From: Protea cynaroides
Taxonomy: Eukaryota; Streptophyta; Magnoliopsida; Proteales; Proteaceae
DNA: 64,000 nucleotides
Direction: 5' to 3'
Assembly: GCA_028583415.1 (NCBI GenBank)
Contig: CM053276.1
Coordinates: forward strand, 122,137,166-122,201,165
Shown here: piece by piece, positions 36,488 to 48,696 of the stretch
Layout of the letters: every line of letters begins with the position of its first letter
Position numbering within the stretch: the stretch's first letter is position 1
Notes under the pieces: model-generated
Database searches by the model: none
What the model saw: only the letters and a program-made list of their open reading frames with translations
What the model was told of the DNA's origin: nothing
Translations under genes and position numbers: made by a program

Positions 36488-39400
36488 ATGGCTCTCTCTT
36501 CGACTGTCCGCTGTAATCGTAGTAGAACCTCGATTGTTTCTTCATTTCTGTGGTGTCGTATTGCTTCCGTGCGTCAAAAGTCTAAGTTGGCAAGTCATGA
36601 ACTCTTCCTCAACAATGGTACTTTTTCGAACTGAACCTATCAAATTTCAAGGTCTTTTATTTCAGTCTCTATGTTATGGACTCATTAGGATGTGGGTTTT
36701 CTTTCTTGATTTACTTCTCCGGCTTTGAACTCGTTTCACGCTCAGAAAGGTTTAAACTACTCGCTAATTCTTTGCTTTTAACATCTAATCCCGAACAGAG
36801 TTGCGGCTTTTGGGTCATGAACCTAAGCCGAGACTGAAACTTATTCATGGTTCACTTGCATGCTCAGTTCAGCTCAGTTCTGCTCGTTGAGGATTTTTGT
36901 CATTCAATAAAGCGAGTAAGCGACATTAACATTGTAAATAAAATGAAAATCTTTAATCGTGTTTTCTCTTCCTCTGTTGCTTGTGCAGTTCTGGGTTGAC
37001 TCCAAGTCATAGTCCCTATTACGAGCAAGGTGGGTTTAAGTCATGATGTACTGAAACATGGGCCATATCATTTCTTCTTCTTCTATGTGCAAATCACTTC
37101 ACATCTCATGCTTTAAGGAATTTATTCGTGGATTCTTAGGCTTCCTATCTATGAAATAAATATTGATGAGGAGTTACAACAAAACATTGCTGATATATCA
37201 ATATTTTTAATATTGCTGTAATATATTATCGACCATTTACCAAAAATAGGAAATTCCAAAATTTCATCTCCCTCACCCTCCCGAAGTAAAGTTGAAAGTT
37301 TTTTTCTGAAAATTTCAAAATTTTGCTGAAATTTTGAACTTTTTGGTTTCTCCAGAAAGATTAAATGTTAAGTAATGATCATAGATGGACAAGTGAATGA
37401 AAATGGAGGAGCAAGCTTTTTGATTTTGTAGTTTGCTGATTCTCCCTTTTTTTTTTTTTTTTTCTTCGTTTGACAAACTTACTTATTTTCCTTTAATTTT
37501 CTGTTGTAAGGGATTGTTGTAACATTACATGCTCTCTGCTTCTGAATTTTTTTTAAACAGGCCAAATCATAGAGAAAAGCATCTACACCATTCTTACTAT
37601 TCACCGTTGGGAATCCTTGAATCAGATGAAATATCAGTTGGCTTCTCTTAGAACCATCCATGGAAGACTGGCATTGAAATTCCTCAATTGGGTTATTCAA
37701 CAACCTGGCTTGGAATTGGATAATGTTATCCACATATTCTGCATTACAACTCACATACTTGTTAAAGCTAGAATGTATGAACCTGCAAAATTGATTTTGC
37801 AACATCTCTCTCAAACGGGTATTGGGTCGCATCCTGTCTTAGCTGCTCTTATGATCACCTACTCACGTTGCCAGTCAAATCCTTCAGTTTTTGATATTCT
37901 AATTAAGATTTACGTTCAAGGAGGAATGCTTAAAGAAGCTGTAGAGACCTTTCGTTTTATGGGTATCCGAGGATTTAAGCCGTCAGTACATACTTGCAAT
38001 ACTGTCCTAGCCGCATTTGTCAAAAAGAGTAGAGTAGAGCCTGCATGGTCTTTCTTTAAGGAGATGTTGGCCGGTGGGATTTGCCCTAACGTGTGTACAT
38101 TCAATATACTGCTAAATGTGCTTTGTCTAGAAGGAAATCTTAAGAAAGCTGGTTATGTACTAAGAAAGATGGAGGAGACTGGTTATATCCCAACAAGAGT
38201 TACTTATAATACTCTGCTTAATTGGTACTGCAAGAAGGCTAAGTTTAAGGCGGCTTATGAGCTGATTGATCGCATGGGTTGTAAAGGTATTGAAGCAGAT
38301 ATATGTACATATAACATGTTCATTGACAACTTATGTAAAAATAATAGAAGTGCAAAAGCTTACTTACTGCTGAAGAAGATAAGGAAGAAGAGACTTTTTC
38401 CGAATGAAATTACTTACAACACTCTTATTAATGGATTCTGTAAGGAGGGAAAGATTGGAGTTGCTACTCGAGTCTTTGTTGAGATGTTGAATTCTAATCT
38501 TGTACCAAATTTTATTACGTATAATGCTTTGATTGATGGGTATTGTCAACAAGGAAATTTTGAAGAAGCTTTGAGACTTTTGAATGAAATGGAAGCACTA
38601 GGACTTACGCCTAATGAGGTTAGTTATGGTTCTATTTTGAATGGGTTTTGCAAGGCTTTCAGGTTGGATTCAGCAAGATGTCTTCTTGACCGGATGAGGA
38701 TGACTGGCATTCTTGTTAGCTGTGCGGCATATACAATGTTAATAGATGCATACTGTAAAAAGGGAGAGCTCAATGAAGCTGTAGAATTGCTTAATAGAAT
38801 GCTGGAAACTGGTATGGATCCTGATGTTGTCACATATTCGGTGCTTATAAATGGATTCTGCAAAGTGGGAAAGATAAACCATACAAAGGAGATACTTTGC
38901 AAGATGCATAGAGCTGGAGTTTTGCCCACTGAAATCATATATTCTACCATAATCCATAACTTCTGCAAGCAGGGAAACGTTGTTGAAGCAATGAAGTTCT
39001 ATTCAGTTATGGCTCATTATGGTCATGATGTTGACCTTATCACTTGTAACACATTAGTTGCTTCTCTTTGTAGATCTGGGAAGTTGGAAGAGGCTGAAAT
39101 ATTTATGCAACACATGGGTCGGATTGGCCTAGCTCCTAACTCCATTACCTTTGACTGTATCATTAGCGGCTATGGAAGTATAGGTGATGGGTTAAGATCA
39201 TTTTCCTTGTTTGATGAAATGATTAGACTAGGTCATCATCCAAGTCCTTCCACATATGGAAGCTTGCTAAAAGGACTATGCAAGGGAGGAAACCTAGATT
39301 TGGCAAAGAACTTCTTTCATAAACTCCAGTGTATTCCTTTTGCTGTAGATAATGTTCTCTATAACACGTTTCTGGCTAGTTCATGTAAAGCTGGGAGGTT

Positions 39401-40802
39401 GGAGGAGGCAGTGGTGCTATTTGAAGAGATGGTGCAAGGTGGAATACTTCCCGATGCTTACACATATAGTATTCTTCTCAACGGGTTCTGTAGGAAGCAG
39501 AAGATGCTTGCTGCAGTTTTGTTTTTTGGGAAAATAGTGGAAATGGGATTTTTACTTCCTAACCAGGTCATTTACACTTGCATGATTGATGCTCTTTTCA
39601 AGGAAGGGCTGCCAAAGGTTGCTTTGTATGTATATGGAGAGATGCTGGAGAAAGATTTATACCCAGATTCAGTTGCTCTCAATGCCATTATGGATGGACA
39701 TTCTAGGTTGGGGAAAATGTGGAAGGTGGATGGTTGTATTTCAAAATCAGCCAACCCAACTCTCTCACTTGATTTGGTTTCATTTAACATCCTCTTACAT
39801 GGGTGTTCCAAGAAACGACTAATTTCAAGAATGTTTGAACTCTACAATGCCATGGTCAGAAGGGGTTTTATGCCAGACAAACTTACACAACATTCTGTAA
39901 TACTTGGACTTTGTCAATCAGGAATGCTAGAGATTGCAGTTAAATTTGTAAGAAAGATGGTAATGGAAGGTAGTATTCCTGATCAACTGACATTCAATGT
40001 GATTATTATCAAGTGTGGTGAAAATGGCGATATGCAGAAGGCTTTTGATATGGTTAACTGCATGCATAGTTTAGGTGTCATGCCTGATGTAAATACCTAC
40101 AATGCCATTATTAAAGGACTCAATAGAAAGTGTTGCTTTCAAGAATCGCATATGATTTTGAATGAAATGTTGGAGAGGGGGTTTCTTCCTGCTTGTAAAC
40201 ATTATATTACTTTGATTAATGAAGCATGTCGGGTAGGGGATATAAAGAGAGCATTTAGGCTTAAAGATGAAATGGAAGCACTAGGTATAGGCTCTCGTTG
40301 TGTAGCTGAGAGTGCTCTTGTTAGAGGACTTCTACGGTGTGGGAAGATTGAAGAAGCAATGCTAGTTTTTGATCGCATGCTTCATATGGGATTGGTCCCG
40401 ACTAAGGCTACTTTTACTACTATGATGCACAAGCTCTGCAAAGAAGCTAGGATTGTGGAAACCTTGAAGTTATGGCGTTTGATGGAACTCTCTGAAAGGA
40501 AGCTTGATGTTGTTGCTTACAATGTTCTCATAACAGGTCTTTGCAACAATGATAGGGTTTCCGTTGCCTTTGAACTGTATGAGGAGATGAAACGAAGGGG
40601 TCTTTTGCCTAATGTTACCACTTATACTGTCCTCATTGATGCTATTTCTAGGGGAAATAATCTTTTTAAGGGAGAGATGCTATTAAGGGATCTACAGGAT
40701 AGGGGATTTATCTCTCCTGATGGAAGTAACAGAGATTTGCATGAGCGGTTGATGGATTCTGTGACAAAACTTAATTTATTAAGGCATAAGAGAAGGAAAT
40801 AG
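36488..40802 (+). CDS. P-class pentatricopeptide repeat protein (At5g55840-type)
   Basis: Two exons: 36488-36617 and 37561-40802, 1123 residues. Exon 1 begins MALSSTVRCNRSRTSIVSS, rich in Ser and Arg with no early acidic residues, like a mitochondrial or plastid targeting peptide. The split Gly codon (G|GC) joins cleanly to QIIEKSIYTILTIHRWESLN, a segment conserved in this orthologue group. The rest is an almost uninterrupted run of more than twenty 35-residue PPR motifs (for example VTYNTLLNWYCKKAKFKAAY and ITYNTLINGFCKEGKIGVAT) with no E or DYW extension, so it belongs to the P class. Such proteins bind organelle transcripts and affect their stability, splicing or translation. Starting at the internal ATG 37626 would lose the targeting peptide. 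The order of motifs and total length match Arabidopsis At5g55840; the RNA target is unknown. Confidence 0.93.
36618..37560 (+). other. Predicted intron of the PPR gene
   Basis: A 943-bp intron, donor GTACTTTTTC after AACAATG, acceptor TTTTTTAAACAG after a pyrimidine tract. It is supported by phase: an in-frame TAA at 37554-37556 forbids extending exon 2 upstream, and the split codon restores an open frame. Confidence 0.8.
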
Positions 40803-43800
40803 TGCACCAAAAAAAGTGAGAGAATGAAATGGATTTTACAAAGTGAGTATACAAGGCTGAATCTGCATTAGCTAGCTTGCTAAAGTTCCACTGGCTGATA
40901 ATGCACAGATCTGGTCCTTTGTTGTGTAGTCAGTGGGGTTCTCAAAGTTAGGTATGTAGCATGTAGCGCTGACATTTTGAATGTGTTATCCTTGTGATCT
41001 GTGTTGAATCATACCTACTTGCTCTGATGATTTGTCACAGGTTAGAGCTTGTTGATTCAGTGTCTACAAAATTGTTTGAGCATTCCATCCTGGTTCTCAG
41101 TGTGGTATGTTCTAGTCTTTCCCCTCTGTTATATATTGGAACTTGAACTATTGTGTGAACACTGGAAATTACACAGCTCTACTTTATGGCTTCCAGGAAT
41201 GAACCTGCTTGCTATGTCTGTGAGATCAAGAGGCAATGAAATGTACCAAACAAGTTCCTTTATTCAATTCATTAAATTCTGACAAAAGGAATATCCATAC
41301 CTAGCATGAAGAAAGCTGGTTACCAACCAAGAAGTGCAGAAGTGCCAGGACATCTAGTGTTGATGTACAAAGAAATCGTAGTTCAGATGATGTCTTCTTT
41401 CATGCACTCAGAATCTCATGTAATCTTTGCAGTCTTCCTTCTCATTTGGGCTGATAATTTTGGACGTCATGATGTTCTTTTTTCTAGCTTGTTATGGAAT
41501 TATATAGGATTGTAAAATTAGGTGTCCTCTGTTGAATCATAGTATAGGAGTAATTTATTTATTCATCTATCTATTGCTAATAAAATAAGAGTGATGGGGA
41601 ACTGGAAGTAGCAGTTCATCATGTGGAAAGTTAATGTTGCAGAACCATTGTGACCAGAAAGGTATTTTCTCAAAACCATATGCTTGCAGTATCTTGGTGT
41701 GGTTTTGGGAAGTATCCATGTGCAAGAAAGAAGAATTATTGTGCAGCTTGAGCTGTGTGAGCAATAAATTTCAGGCCAAACTCCACTTAGAATGTCTATC
41801 CCTATGAAAGTTGTTAGAATTGAGCAATATATCTGTTATCAGAAAGTCAGAAATTTGTCTAGTGCATTTGATCTTTGTTATCAGTGTAAAAGATCTGTTT
41901 GTTGATTTTAGTGCATTTTATCTTTGTTATAAGTATAAAAGATCTGTTTGTTGATTTTAGTGCATTTTATCTTTGTTATAAGGATAAAAGATCTGTTTGT
42001 TGATTTTAATAGCATATGCTAGCTGGTTTTTTTTTTTTATTATAAGATATGCTTGCATTTAAAGTTTAGCCCTCCAAAACTTTGAAGTGCCTTTGAGTGC
42101 TGGGATTGTTTTCTGCACTCCGCAGTTACTTTTCCATCAGCATACGTGTTTGTTCAAACAAATACAAAGGCTTGATAATGCAGAATTAAAAAAAAAAAAA
42201 AATGTAAGATTGGATCAATAAGAGTCTTGAAAGAAGGGATCTAACAAGTGGAAGAATGGAAGAAGCTCTCAAAGCTAGAGTTCACACCAGTATCATGTGG
42301 GAACTTTTTTTGCTATTCTCACCTTAAATTAAAATATAATACTAAATTAATTCTGAGGAAAAAAAATATAAGAACCAGATAAAGAAATTCCAGAATACAT
42401 ACAGTTTTAACCCCCCCTCCCCTCCACCCCCTAAAGCAAAGAAAACCTTGTGGCTCTTTTAATCTGTAGCCGTACTCTATAATTTTGGACTTTTAGATGC
42501 TCAAATAGCTAGGGTTGTCTATCCTTTTAAGAAACTATAAAATATTCTTGTTTTCTTGAAGTTATAAAAGTGCCTCTGGCTATGCAAATCCTACAAATTC
42601 AAACCTGAGTGCTGGATAAGATGCCTCAAATGTTTAATGTTTCTGATCATATATTTCTTCATTCATCTCCATCTTTAGCCCCTCTTCAGTCTGTTTGATG
42701 AGTGGTAAAACATTTGACTACTGTTAAGATTATACAGGTATTATTTGCTTCTTTTATCTTTCTTTTATAATGAACACTGCACCTTAATTCATCATTTATC
42801 GAACACTATGTGCTAGTTTTATATGTTGATGTGTGCCTGATATAGGACAGATAAGAAATAACAAACAATAGCAAACCTAACCGAAAATCAGCAAGTAGCA
42901 CAAAATGGAAATTATGAGAAATAAGAAATATTTTCTGCAGAATGTATTCCAGAGAATTGAAGAAGAGGATTGAGATAGGGGAGTATTCACCAGAAACAGC
43001 TCTTCTATTGTAGGGCTTGAGTCTTGAGAATCAAGCCACTACTAGAAAACAACCATTCTCTTAACAATAAATAATATCATATCATAAACTAAATTAGAAG
43101 CTTGATCTGGATACCTACTTGGAGACTATGACTAGGTTTCTTTATTCCAATTCCTTATCGAACTCAACAGAAACCCCTAGAGTATTCTTTGTAGGACTTT
43201 GACTTGCTATTAAAGACTCCTAATATTAAATTGTAATCTAATTTTTAGAAAGAGAAGAAACCAACTTAATATACTTTAGCTCCTAATTAAACTTCAAACT
43301 CTCAATATGGAATTCCCGAACTTTATACGATGACAGTGGCATTCAAGCTATAATTGTTTTGTAGACATTCAAGGCTACTTTTATCAGTACAATTTTTAAT
43401 CTTTTGCATGTCCCAGGCTATATTTTGTTCTAAGGATGGGATGGCTTATGGACAGATAATTGTTGGTAAAATTTGTTACTCTTTGATTAGCATATCTAAA
43501 ATGGCTTATAGACTCATTTAAATGGGTGTAATATGATCTTAATTGTCTTAGAGTACCCTTTTCTGAAGGATAGACTATATACTTCAGTAAATGTCATTAA
43601 TTTTTATGTATTTTTTTAAAATGTGCAGACTGGGATATTTGTCAGCAATGATAGAACCATGGTTAAAATTGAAACCGATCAACACATTACTTGAATCAAG
43701 GAGTTGCAGTTGAAAGTACCATAGAAGAGCTCTCTGTATTCTTCTTTGCTTTTCTGGAAATATTGAGATTCAATGTATTCCAGATATAAAATATTGAATG

Positions 43801-44490
43801 TGGAGAATAAATTTCAAAATAAAAAATATTCAGGAGGGTTTGAAGTATATTACTTTTGTGTTCCATTATATTGAATGTGAATTATGAAATGAAATTCCAA
43901 GATACGACACAATAGTGCATCTGTTCAGGTGGATTGTTGGCTGGAGTTGTAAATTCCGTTAGTCCACTGTACTTCATGTGAGACAGCTCAAGTAAGTAAT
44001 GTCACCAGAACAGCAATGTGATTTAGCATATGAATTTGGCAACGGGCTTTTGGATCTCCATGATAATCTAGAAGGCTTCCTAAGACCAGGTAAATATGTT
44101 GCTTTAGCATCCAATTTCCATAATCTGCAATTTGAAGTCATGATTTGTGTGTGATTATGTGAAGATCTTGACTTTCTACTTTCTCACATCGTTCTTTACA
44201 CCATACCTGGCCTTACCTTATGTTGATTTAGTAGTTCTTAACTTCTTATAAGCCGTTTTATAGAAAATCATTTGATTATTTGGTTGTTTAATCTTGTAAA
44301 TTCGTGATTACTAAAAATGAATTTGTCACGAATTTGTGTGATTGGTCAGTCTATGCCATTCACTTTATGTTCAGATGTCGAAAAGAATCTGCCATGTCCA
44401 TGCTCAATTTCAACTTCAGAACCATGCAGCTTATGGAAAGCTCAAGTTGTTCTCGAATCCTCGAAATTTTTGTTTCACAAGTAGCATAAA
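40803..44490. other. 3' flank of PPR gene and intergenic DNA
   Basis: No second gene is recognised. It contains a three-unit 49-bp tandem repeat (41861-42007), an A-tract at about 42187-42202 and a C-rich patch near 42411-42430. The short frames between 41049 and 44587 show no domain. Confidence 0.45.
41861..42007. repeat. 49-bp tandem repeat, three units
   Basis: Units start at 41861, 41910 and 41959, each running from AGTGCATTT through ATCTTTGTTAT and AAAAGATCTGTTTGTTGATTTT. They differ by only a few bases. Confidence 0.92.
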
Positions 44491-44495
44491 AATGG

Positions 44496-44721
44496 TGTTA
44501 CGATCACATCTGGACCGTAGAATTAGAACTAGTTTGAGTTGTTATAACCATAGGATTGTAACCGATTGGTACCTTCTAGAGTTGTAACAGATTATATAGT
44601 AGGAAAAGAATGGAATACACAGTAGCAAAATTACAACCAATTTCTATCTTCTTCCCCCTATTCTCTTCTATCTGGAGGTCGGCTACCCTCGAAGTAGCCA
44701 TTACTGATACTGTACGTATCA
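44496..44721 (+). repeat. LTR-like repeat, copy 1
   Basis: It starts TGTTACGATC, ends GTACGTATCA, and is followed directly by TTTGGTGCTTTCACTGAGAG. The first ~195 bases match 47272-47455 closely. Directly after, a short frame from the ATG at 44751 (MDSHQAMMDAQRRTFSELF) ends at a TAG at 44824, as a gag start would. Confidence 0.7.
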
Positions 44722-44815
44722 TTTGGTGCTTTCACTGAGAGCTCTCCCATGGACTCTCACCAGGCGATGATGGATGCACAACGGCGAACCTTCTCGGAGC
44801 TCTTTCGGCTCTTAG

Positions 44816-47296
44816 ACTCCATGTAGGAAAAACTTGATCGACTCCTTCTTCAACGTTCCACCACCCCCTCCTTGTCCATTATTGACTCTGTTTCCACCAC
44901 CCAACCTTCCTTCTTCACTCCCGTCCACTATCATATCCTTAGCATTTTTTTCCCCAACACCAATACCTTCAGCGCCATTAACATTCTCGCAACCTGTTCT
45001 AGATAACTCTAACCTACCTCACCACCACAACTCAAGCCCCATCTCAGTCTTCCCAACCTCCATCTCAGTATCAACCGCAACCCCAGTCCCAACCATAATC
45101 CTTAATCCTACTGACACTGTGGTCATCCCCCACCCTCCAACCTTTTCTGAAATAGGGATTTTTATTGCTCCTCTGGAAAAGCAACCACCACAGATCTTTT
45201 CCCAAATCGTAGCTTCTATGGAGAATCCACCACACCCAGATATTTCGATTCCAATGTCTTTGCCGTTTGGAGCTTCTACTCTTGCTATTTCCGATTCATT
45301 TCCGATTTCAAGCTTTTGGCTCAGAAGTGGAGGAAGAGAGAAGGGAGATAAGCTCGAAGAAACGATCCGCACTCAGTACCCGAAACAGATCTACGCTACC
45401 TGTGAACTCTTCGGAGGTGATTTCCGTGCAGCCGCATCATTGTGGATCAACGCTCTTTTTCTCCTCCGGCGGGACACCCATTTGATCCCAGCATGGCCCC
45501 CTCTAGAAATTGGACAGCGTGATGCTCTGTTACCTTGGGTCGGTGAGCTTCAGTACTCAATCGTGAAATCCAGATCCACCACGAGCAGTTCCCAAACCTG
45601 CTTCAAGTTTGGGAACTTGAAACAGATCATAACAAGGGTCGTGCTGTACTATTCCGGGGGCGACCTCAACGAGAACTTGAAGGGTTTGATTAACATCTCC
45701 ACGAAACCCAGCCATTTGAAGACGAACTTCACAGATTTCAGGTTCATTAACAAGTGCAATCTCGAGAACCATACCTACAAGTTAGGTCTGAACAGGTTCG
45801 CCGATTTGACCAAGGAGTACTGTGCTTTGTATTTGGGTACCAAGATCGATTCTCACCGTCAGTTATCGAGACTTAAGAATGATCATTATGGTTTCCGTGA
45901 CGGCGATAGTTTTCCAGACTCCGTTGATTGGAGGAACAAAAGTGCCGTTTTCCCCACTAGTGCCTTCCCTGTTTCTCGAGCTCATGAGTTGGCCAAGGTC
46001 CAATGCCTCTGGCATACTCATTTTTGGGTGTATGATTACGGATCTTATGAGGAAGGTGGTCAGAATAACACAAGCGGAAATATATGGGGAAAGGCATCGA
46101 CTCGTTTCATTTGTTCATTACTCTCACTGCCTGTACCAACGGGATACACTCATGGGCCAAAAGAAGATACCGATACCTTTTTTACAGAGTTTGTGGCTGA
46201 GTATCTGAAGCAGGAAAGAGTCCAGAAACTTCTGTTGCTTGGCTTGGAAGGGTTTGGAACTAGCACTATCTTTAAGCAGACCAAGTTTTTATATGGACAC
46301 AAGTTTTCTGTAGAAGAACTGCGAGGTATCAAGCTTATGATTCAAGGCAACATGTATATATATTTAAGTATACTACTTGAAGGCCAAGAGCGTTTTGAAG
46401 AGGAGGCTTTGATGAGAAAAAGAGATGCTGCCTCTGATACTGAAAAGCAGTGCATTTATTCAATCAACCAGAAGGTGAAGCATTTTTCTGATTGGCTTTT
46501 GGAAATTTTGGCTTTGGGAGACATCAAAACTTTCTTTCTTGCTGCAAAACGTGAATATGCTCCTGTTGTTGATGAGGTTTGGAAGGATTCTACGATTCAA
46601 GAGACATACAAGAGAAGAGATGAATTACATTTTCTTCCAGATGCTGTCAATTATTTCTTAGATGGGCTAATTGAGATTGATGGCGAGAAGCTTTATGGTT
46701 TTGATGGTGAAACAGCAGCACAAAGGCTTGGTGCTTTTGATGCTTTTGATGGCGAGAAGCTTGATGGATTCCTAGATGGGCACAACAGCAATGACCTTTG
46801 GCCCACTGCGAAGCAGTTATGGAAGTCTTTAATTGGTGTTCTAGAACTTGATATTTTGAATACTCGTGGGCTCCACCAAATGAAAATAGGGGATGGGAAG
46901 GGTTCATCAGACACATATTGTGTGGTAGAATATAGTCAGGAGTGGGTGCGTACACGTATCTCAACTCTTGAGAGTGGCCATGGGTACAGATACTCTTATC
47001 CATTGTTAGTCTTACATCCAAACATGGTACCTAGTGTCAACCATGCTTGTGCCTATGCCGATTGCACTAATCTCGGGTACGGGTCATCCTATAGTGGGTT
47101 GGATGCCAAGAACAACGCTTCTTATGCTTTTAACATGTATTATCAGTTGGCTAATCAGCGGAAAGGAGCATGGCAGTCATCAATGCAAGTGATGCCAATG
47201 ATATTTGTTCTCCGGCAACTATACCTTCAGCAGAACCTTGAGGACAAGGTTCTCGTATATGGGGACGGCAATGTTACGATCACGTCTGGACTGTAG
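44816..47296 (+). pseudogene. Chimeric ORF made of fragments of at least four host genes
   Basis: One frame stays open for about 820 codons but has no ATG near its start (a TTG at 44834; first in-frame Met well downstream). Order of recognisable pieces: Pro-rich leader; unknown segment; cysteine-protease propeptide and mature start (45722-45950: YKLGLNRFADLTKEY, FPDSVDWRNKSAV) without the catalytic Cys; an extra-large G protein (XLG) G-alpha fragment (46184-46680: LLLGLEGFGTSTIFKQ, LMIQGNMYIYLSILLEG); a short internal repeat of FDGEKL; an MCTP/FT-interacting-type C2 fragment (46792-46965: LIGVLELDILNTRGL, SSDTYCVVEY); and an X8 carbohydrate-binding fragment (47036-47155: HACAYADCTNLGYGSSYSGL, with one Cys replaced by Tyr). 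None is a complete domain. No introns are seen, which fits capture through RNA. Protein function is doubtful. Confidence 0.8.
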
Positions 47297-47894
47297 GATT
47301 AGAACTAGTTTGAGTTGTTATAACCATAGGATTGTAACCGATTGGTACCTTCTAGAGTTGTAATAGACTATATGGTAGGAAAAGAATGGAATACACAGTA
47401 GCAAAATCACAAACCAATTTCTATCTTCTTCTCCCTATTCTCTTCTATCTGGAGGTTAGGGTTTGGGGTTTAAGGCTTAAGGTTTAGGATTGAGGGTTTA
47501 GGGTTTGGGGCTAGGTGTTTAGGGTTTGGGGTTTATGGTTTAGGGGTTTAAGGTTTAGGGTTTAGGGTTTAAGGTTTGAGTTTTAGGGTTTAGGATTTAA
47601 GGTTTAAGGTTTGTGGTTTGGGGTATTGGGTTTGGGTTTAGTGTTTAGATTTTAGGTTTAAGGATTTAGGGTTTAGGGTTTGGGGTTTTAGGTTTTGGGT
47701 TTTGGGTTTTGGGTTTAGGGTTTGGGGTTTTGGGTTTAGGATCTAGGGTTGGGGTTTGGGGTTGAGGGTTTGGGGTTGAGGGTTTAGGTTTTAGAGTTTA
47801 GGTTTTGGGTTTGGGGTTTGGGGTTTAGGGTTAAGGGTTCGGGGTTTAGGGTTGAAGAGTTTAGGGTTTGGGGTTTATATATTCTTTCGTAACA
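47272..47894 (+). repeat. LTR-like repeat, copy 2, containing a telomere-like array
   Basis: It starts TGTTACGATCACGTCTGG and ends TTTCGTAACA before TTGGTGCTTTCATTGAG. It matches copy 1 to about 47455 (TCTATCTGGAGGT), then carries a telomere-like block absent from copy 1. It overlaps the last codons of the chimeric ORF, which ends inside it at 47296. Confidence 0.65.
47455..47880 (+). repeat. Degenerate telomere-like array
   Basis: About 425 bases made almost wholly of GGTTTAGGG, GGTTTGGGG and related seven-base words, a decayed form of the plant telomere repeat TTTAGGG. It is interstitial. It begins where homology to LTR copy 1 stops and ends just before the next primer-site phrase. Confidence 0.85.
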
Positions 47895-47920
47895 TTGGTG
47901 CTTTCATTGAGTTTTGAACC

Positions 47921-48372
47921 ATGGCGGACGGAATGCGGTTGCGCATATTGTCTGATTCGATCAAATTATTGCGAGAGTCGTTTGTTGCTCATAATCAACG
48001 ATTGGATGAATTTCAGTCAACATTAACAGAGCAGCAGCATACCTTGTCTGAATTGATCTTGTGGCTGAAGGCGATAGATGGACGCATGGAACAGGTGATT
48101 CACATGGCTCCTTCGACTCCAGTGGCTCTATCCGGCCAACCTTTGGCCCCAGCATCTCAAGATTCTGGTAATGGTGTAAATTCACAAGACTCTGGTAACT
48201 CTCAATTCCAACAACGATCTATTCCACTTGATTGTCCACGGTTTGACTGCATCGATCCGCTGGGTTGGATTTTCAAGATTGAAAGATTCTTTGGATATCA
48301 TAACGTAGGAGATGATCAGCGATTACAGATCTCATCTTACCACATGGATGGTAAAGCATTGCACTGGTTCTA
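47921..48372 (+). pseudogene. LTR-retrotransposon gag remnant
   Basis: It starts at an ATG, MADGMRLRILSDSIKLLRES, 27 bases after TTGGTGCTTTCATTGAG, and contains SIPLDCPRFDCIDPLGWIFK, IERFFGYHNVGDDQR and DGKALHWF, the retrotransposon gag (capsid) signature, before a TAG where such proteins normally continue (HWF-x-W). It runs 150 residues and is truncated. No pol follows; the sequence runs into the inverted terminal repeat at 48598. Confidence 0.85.
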
Positions 48373-48597
48373 GTGGGAGAACCCCAAGACTTAAGAACCA
48401 TACTTGGTAGGTATGGGATTCCAATGTGGGATCATAACATTGTCACCCCCTTTTCAAAGCCGACGCCCACGTCGGCCCACTCTAGATTGCCCACTCTGGA
48501 CGGCTTTCACTTTGCTTCACCAGATAGCCCTTTCCCAGGTCGCTCCTTCTCTAGGTCGCCCCTCCCGCAGCATCGGCCTCTCAATGAAAGCACCAAA

Positions 48598-48691
48598 TGT
48601 TACAACTCTAGAAGGTACCAATCGGTTACAATCCTATGGTTATAACAACTCAAACTAGTTCTAATTCTACGGTCCAAATGTGATCGTAACA
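48598..48691 (-). repeat. LTR-like repeat, copy 3, inverted
   Basis: A reverse-complement copy of 44496-44589. On the minus strand its end GTTGTAACA is followed immediately by TTTGGTGCTTTCATTGAGAG, so a complete LTR of only 94 bp plus primer site is conceivable for this family. Confidence 0.85.
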
Positions 48692-48696
48692 GATGG

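Larger units (their letters stand above)
44491..48696. mobile_element. Chimeric retroelement-like region with three copies of a 94-bp terminal repeat
   Basis: The same 94-bp unit, TGTTACGATCAC...TAGAGTTGTAACA, occurs at 44496-44589 (plus), 47272-47365 (plus, ending TAATA) and 48598-48691 (inverted). At all three places an identical-looking primer-site phrase, (T)TTGGTGCTTTCA(T/C)TGAG, follows the repeat or its extension: 44722, 47895 and, inverted, 48578-48597. This is the layout of LTR plus PBS. The outermost copies are inverted to each other, and the bases just outside are AATGG and GATGG. Best reading: two or more TRIM-like or short-LTR retroelements of one family rearranged together, one of them carrying captured host gene pieces. 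Confidence 0.7.
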
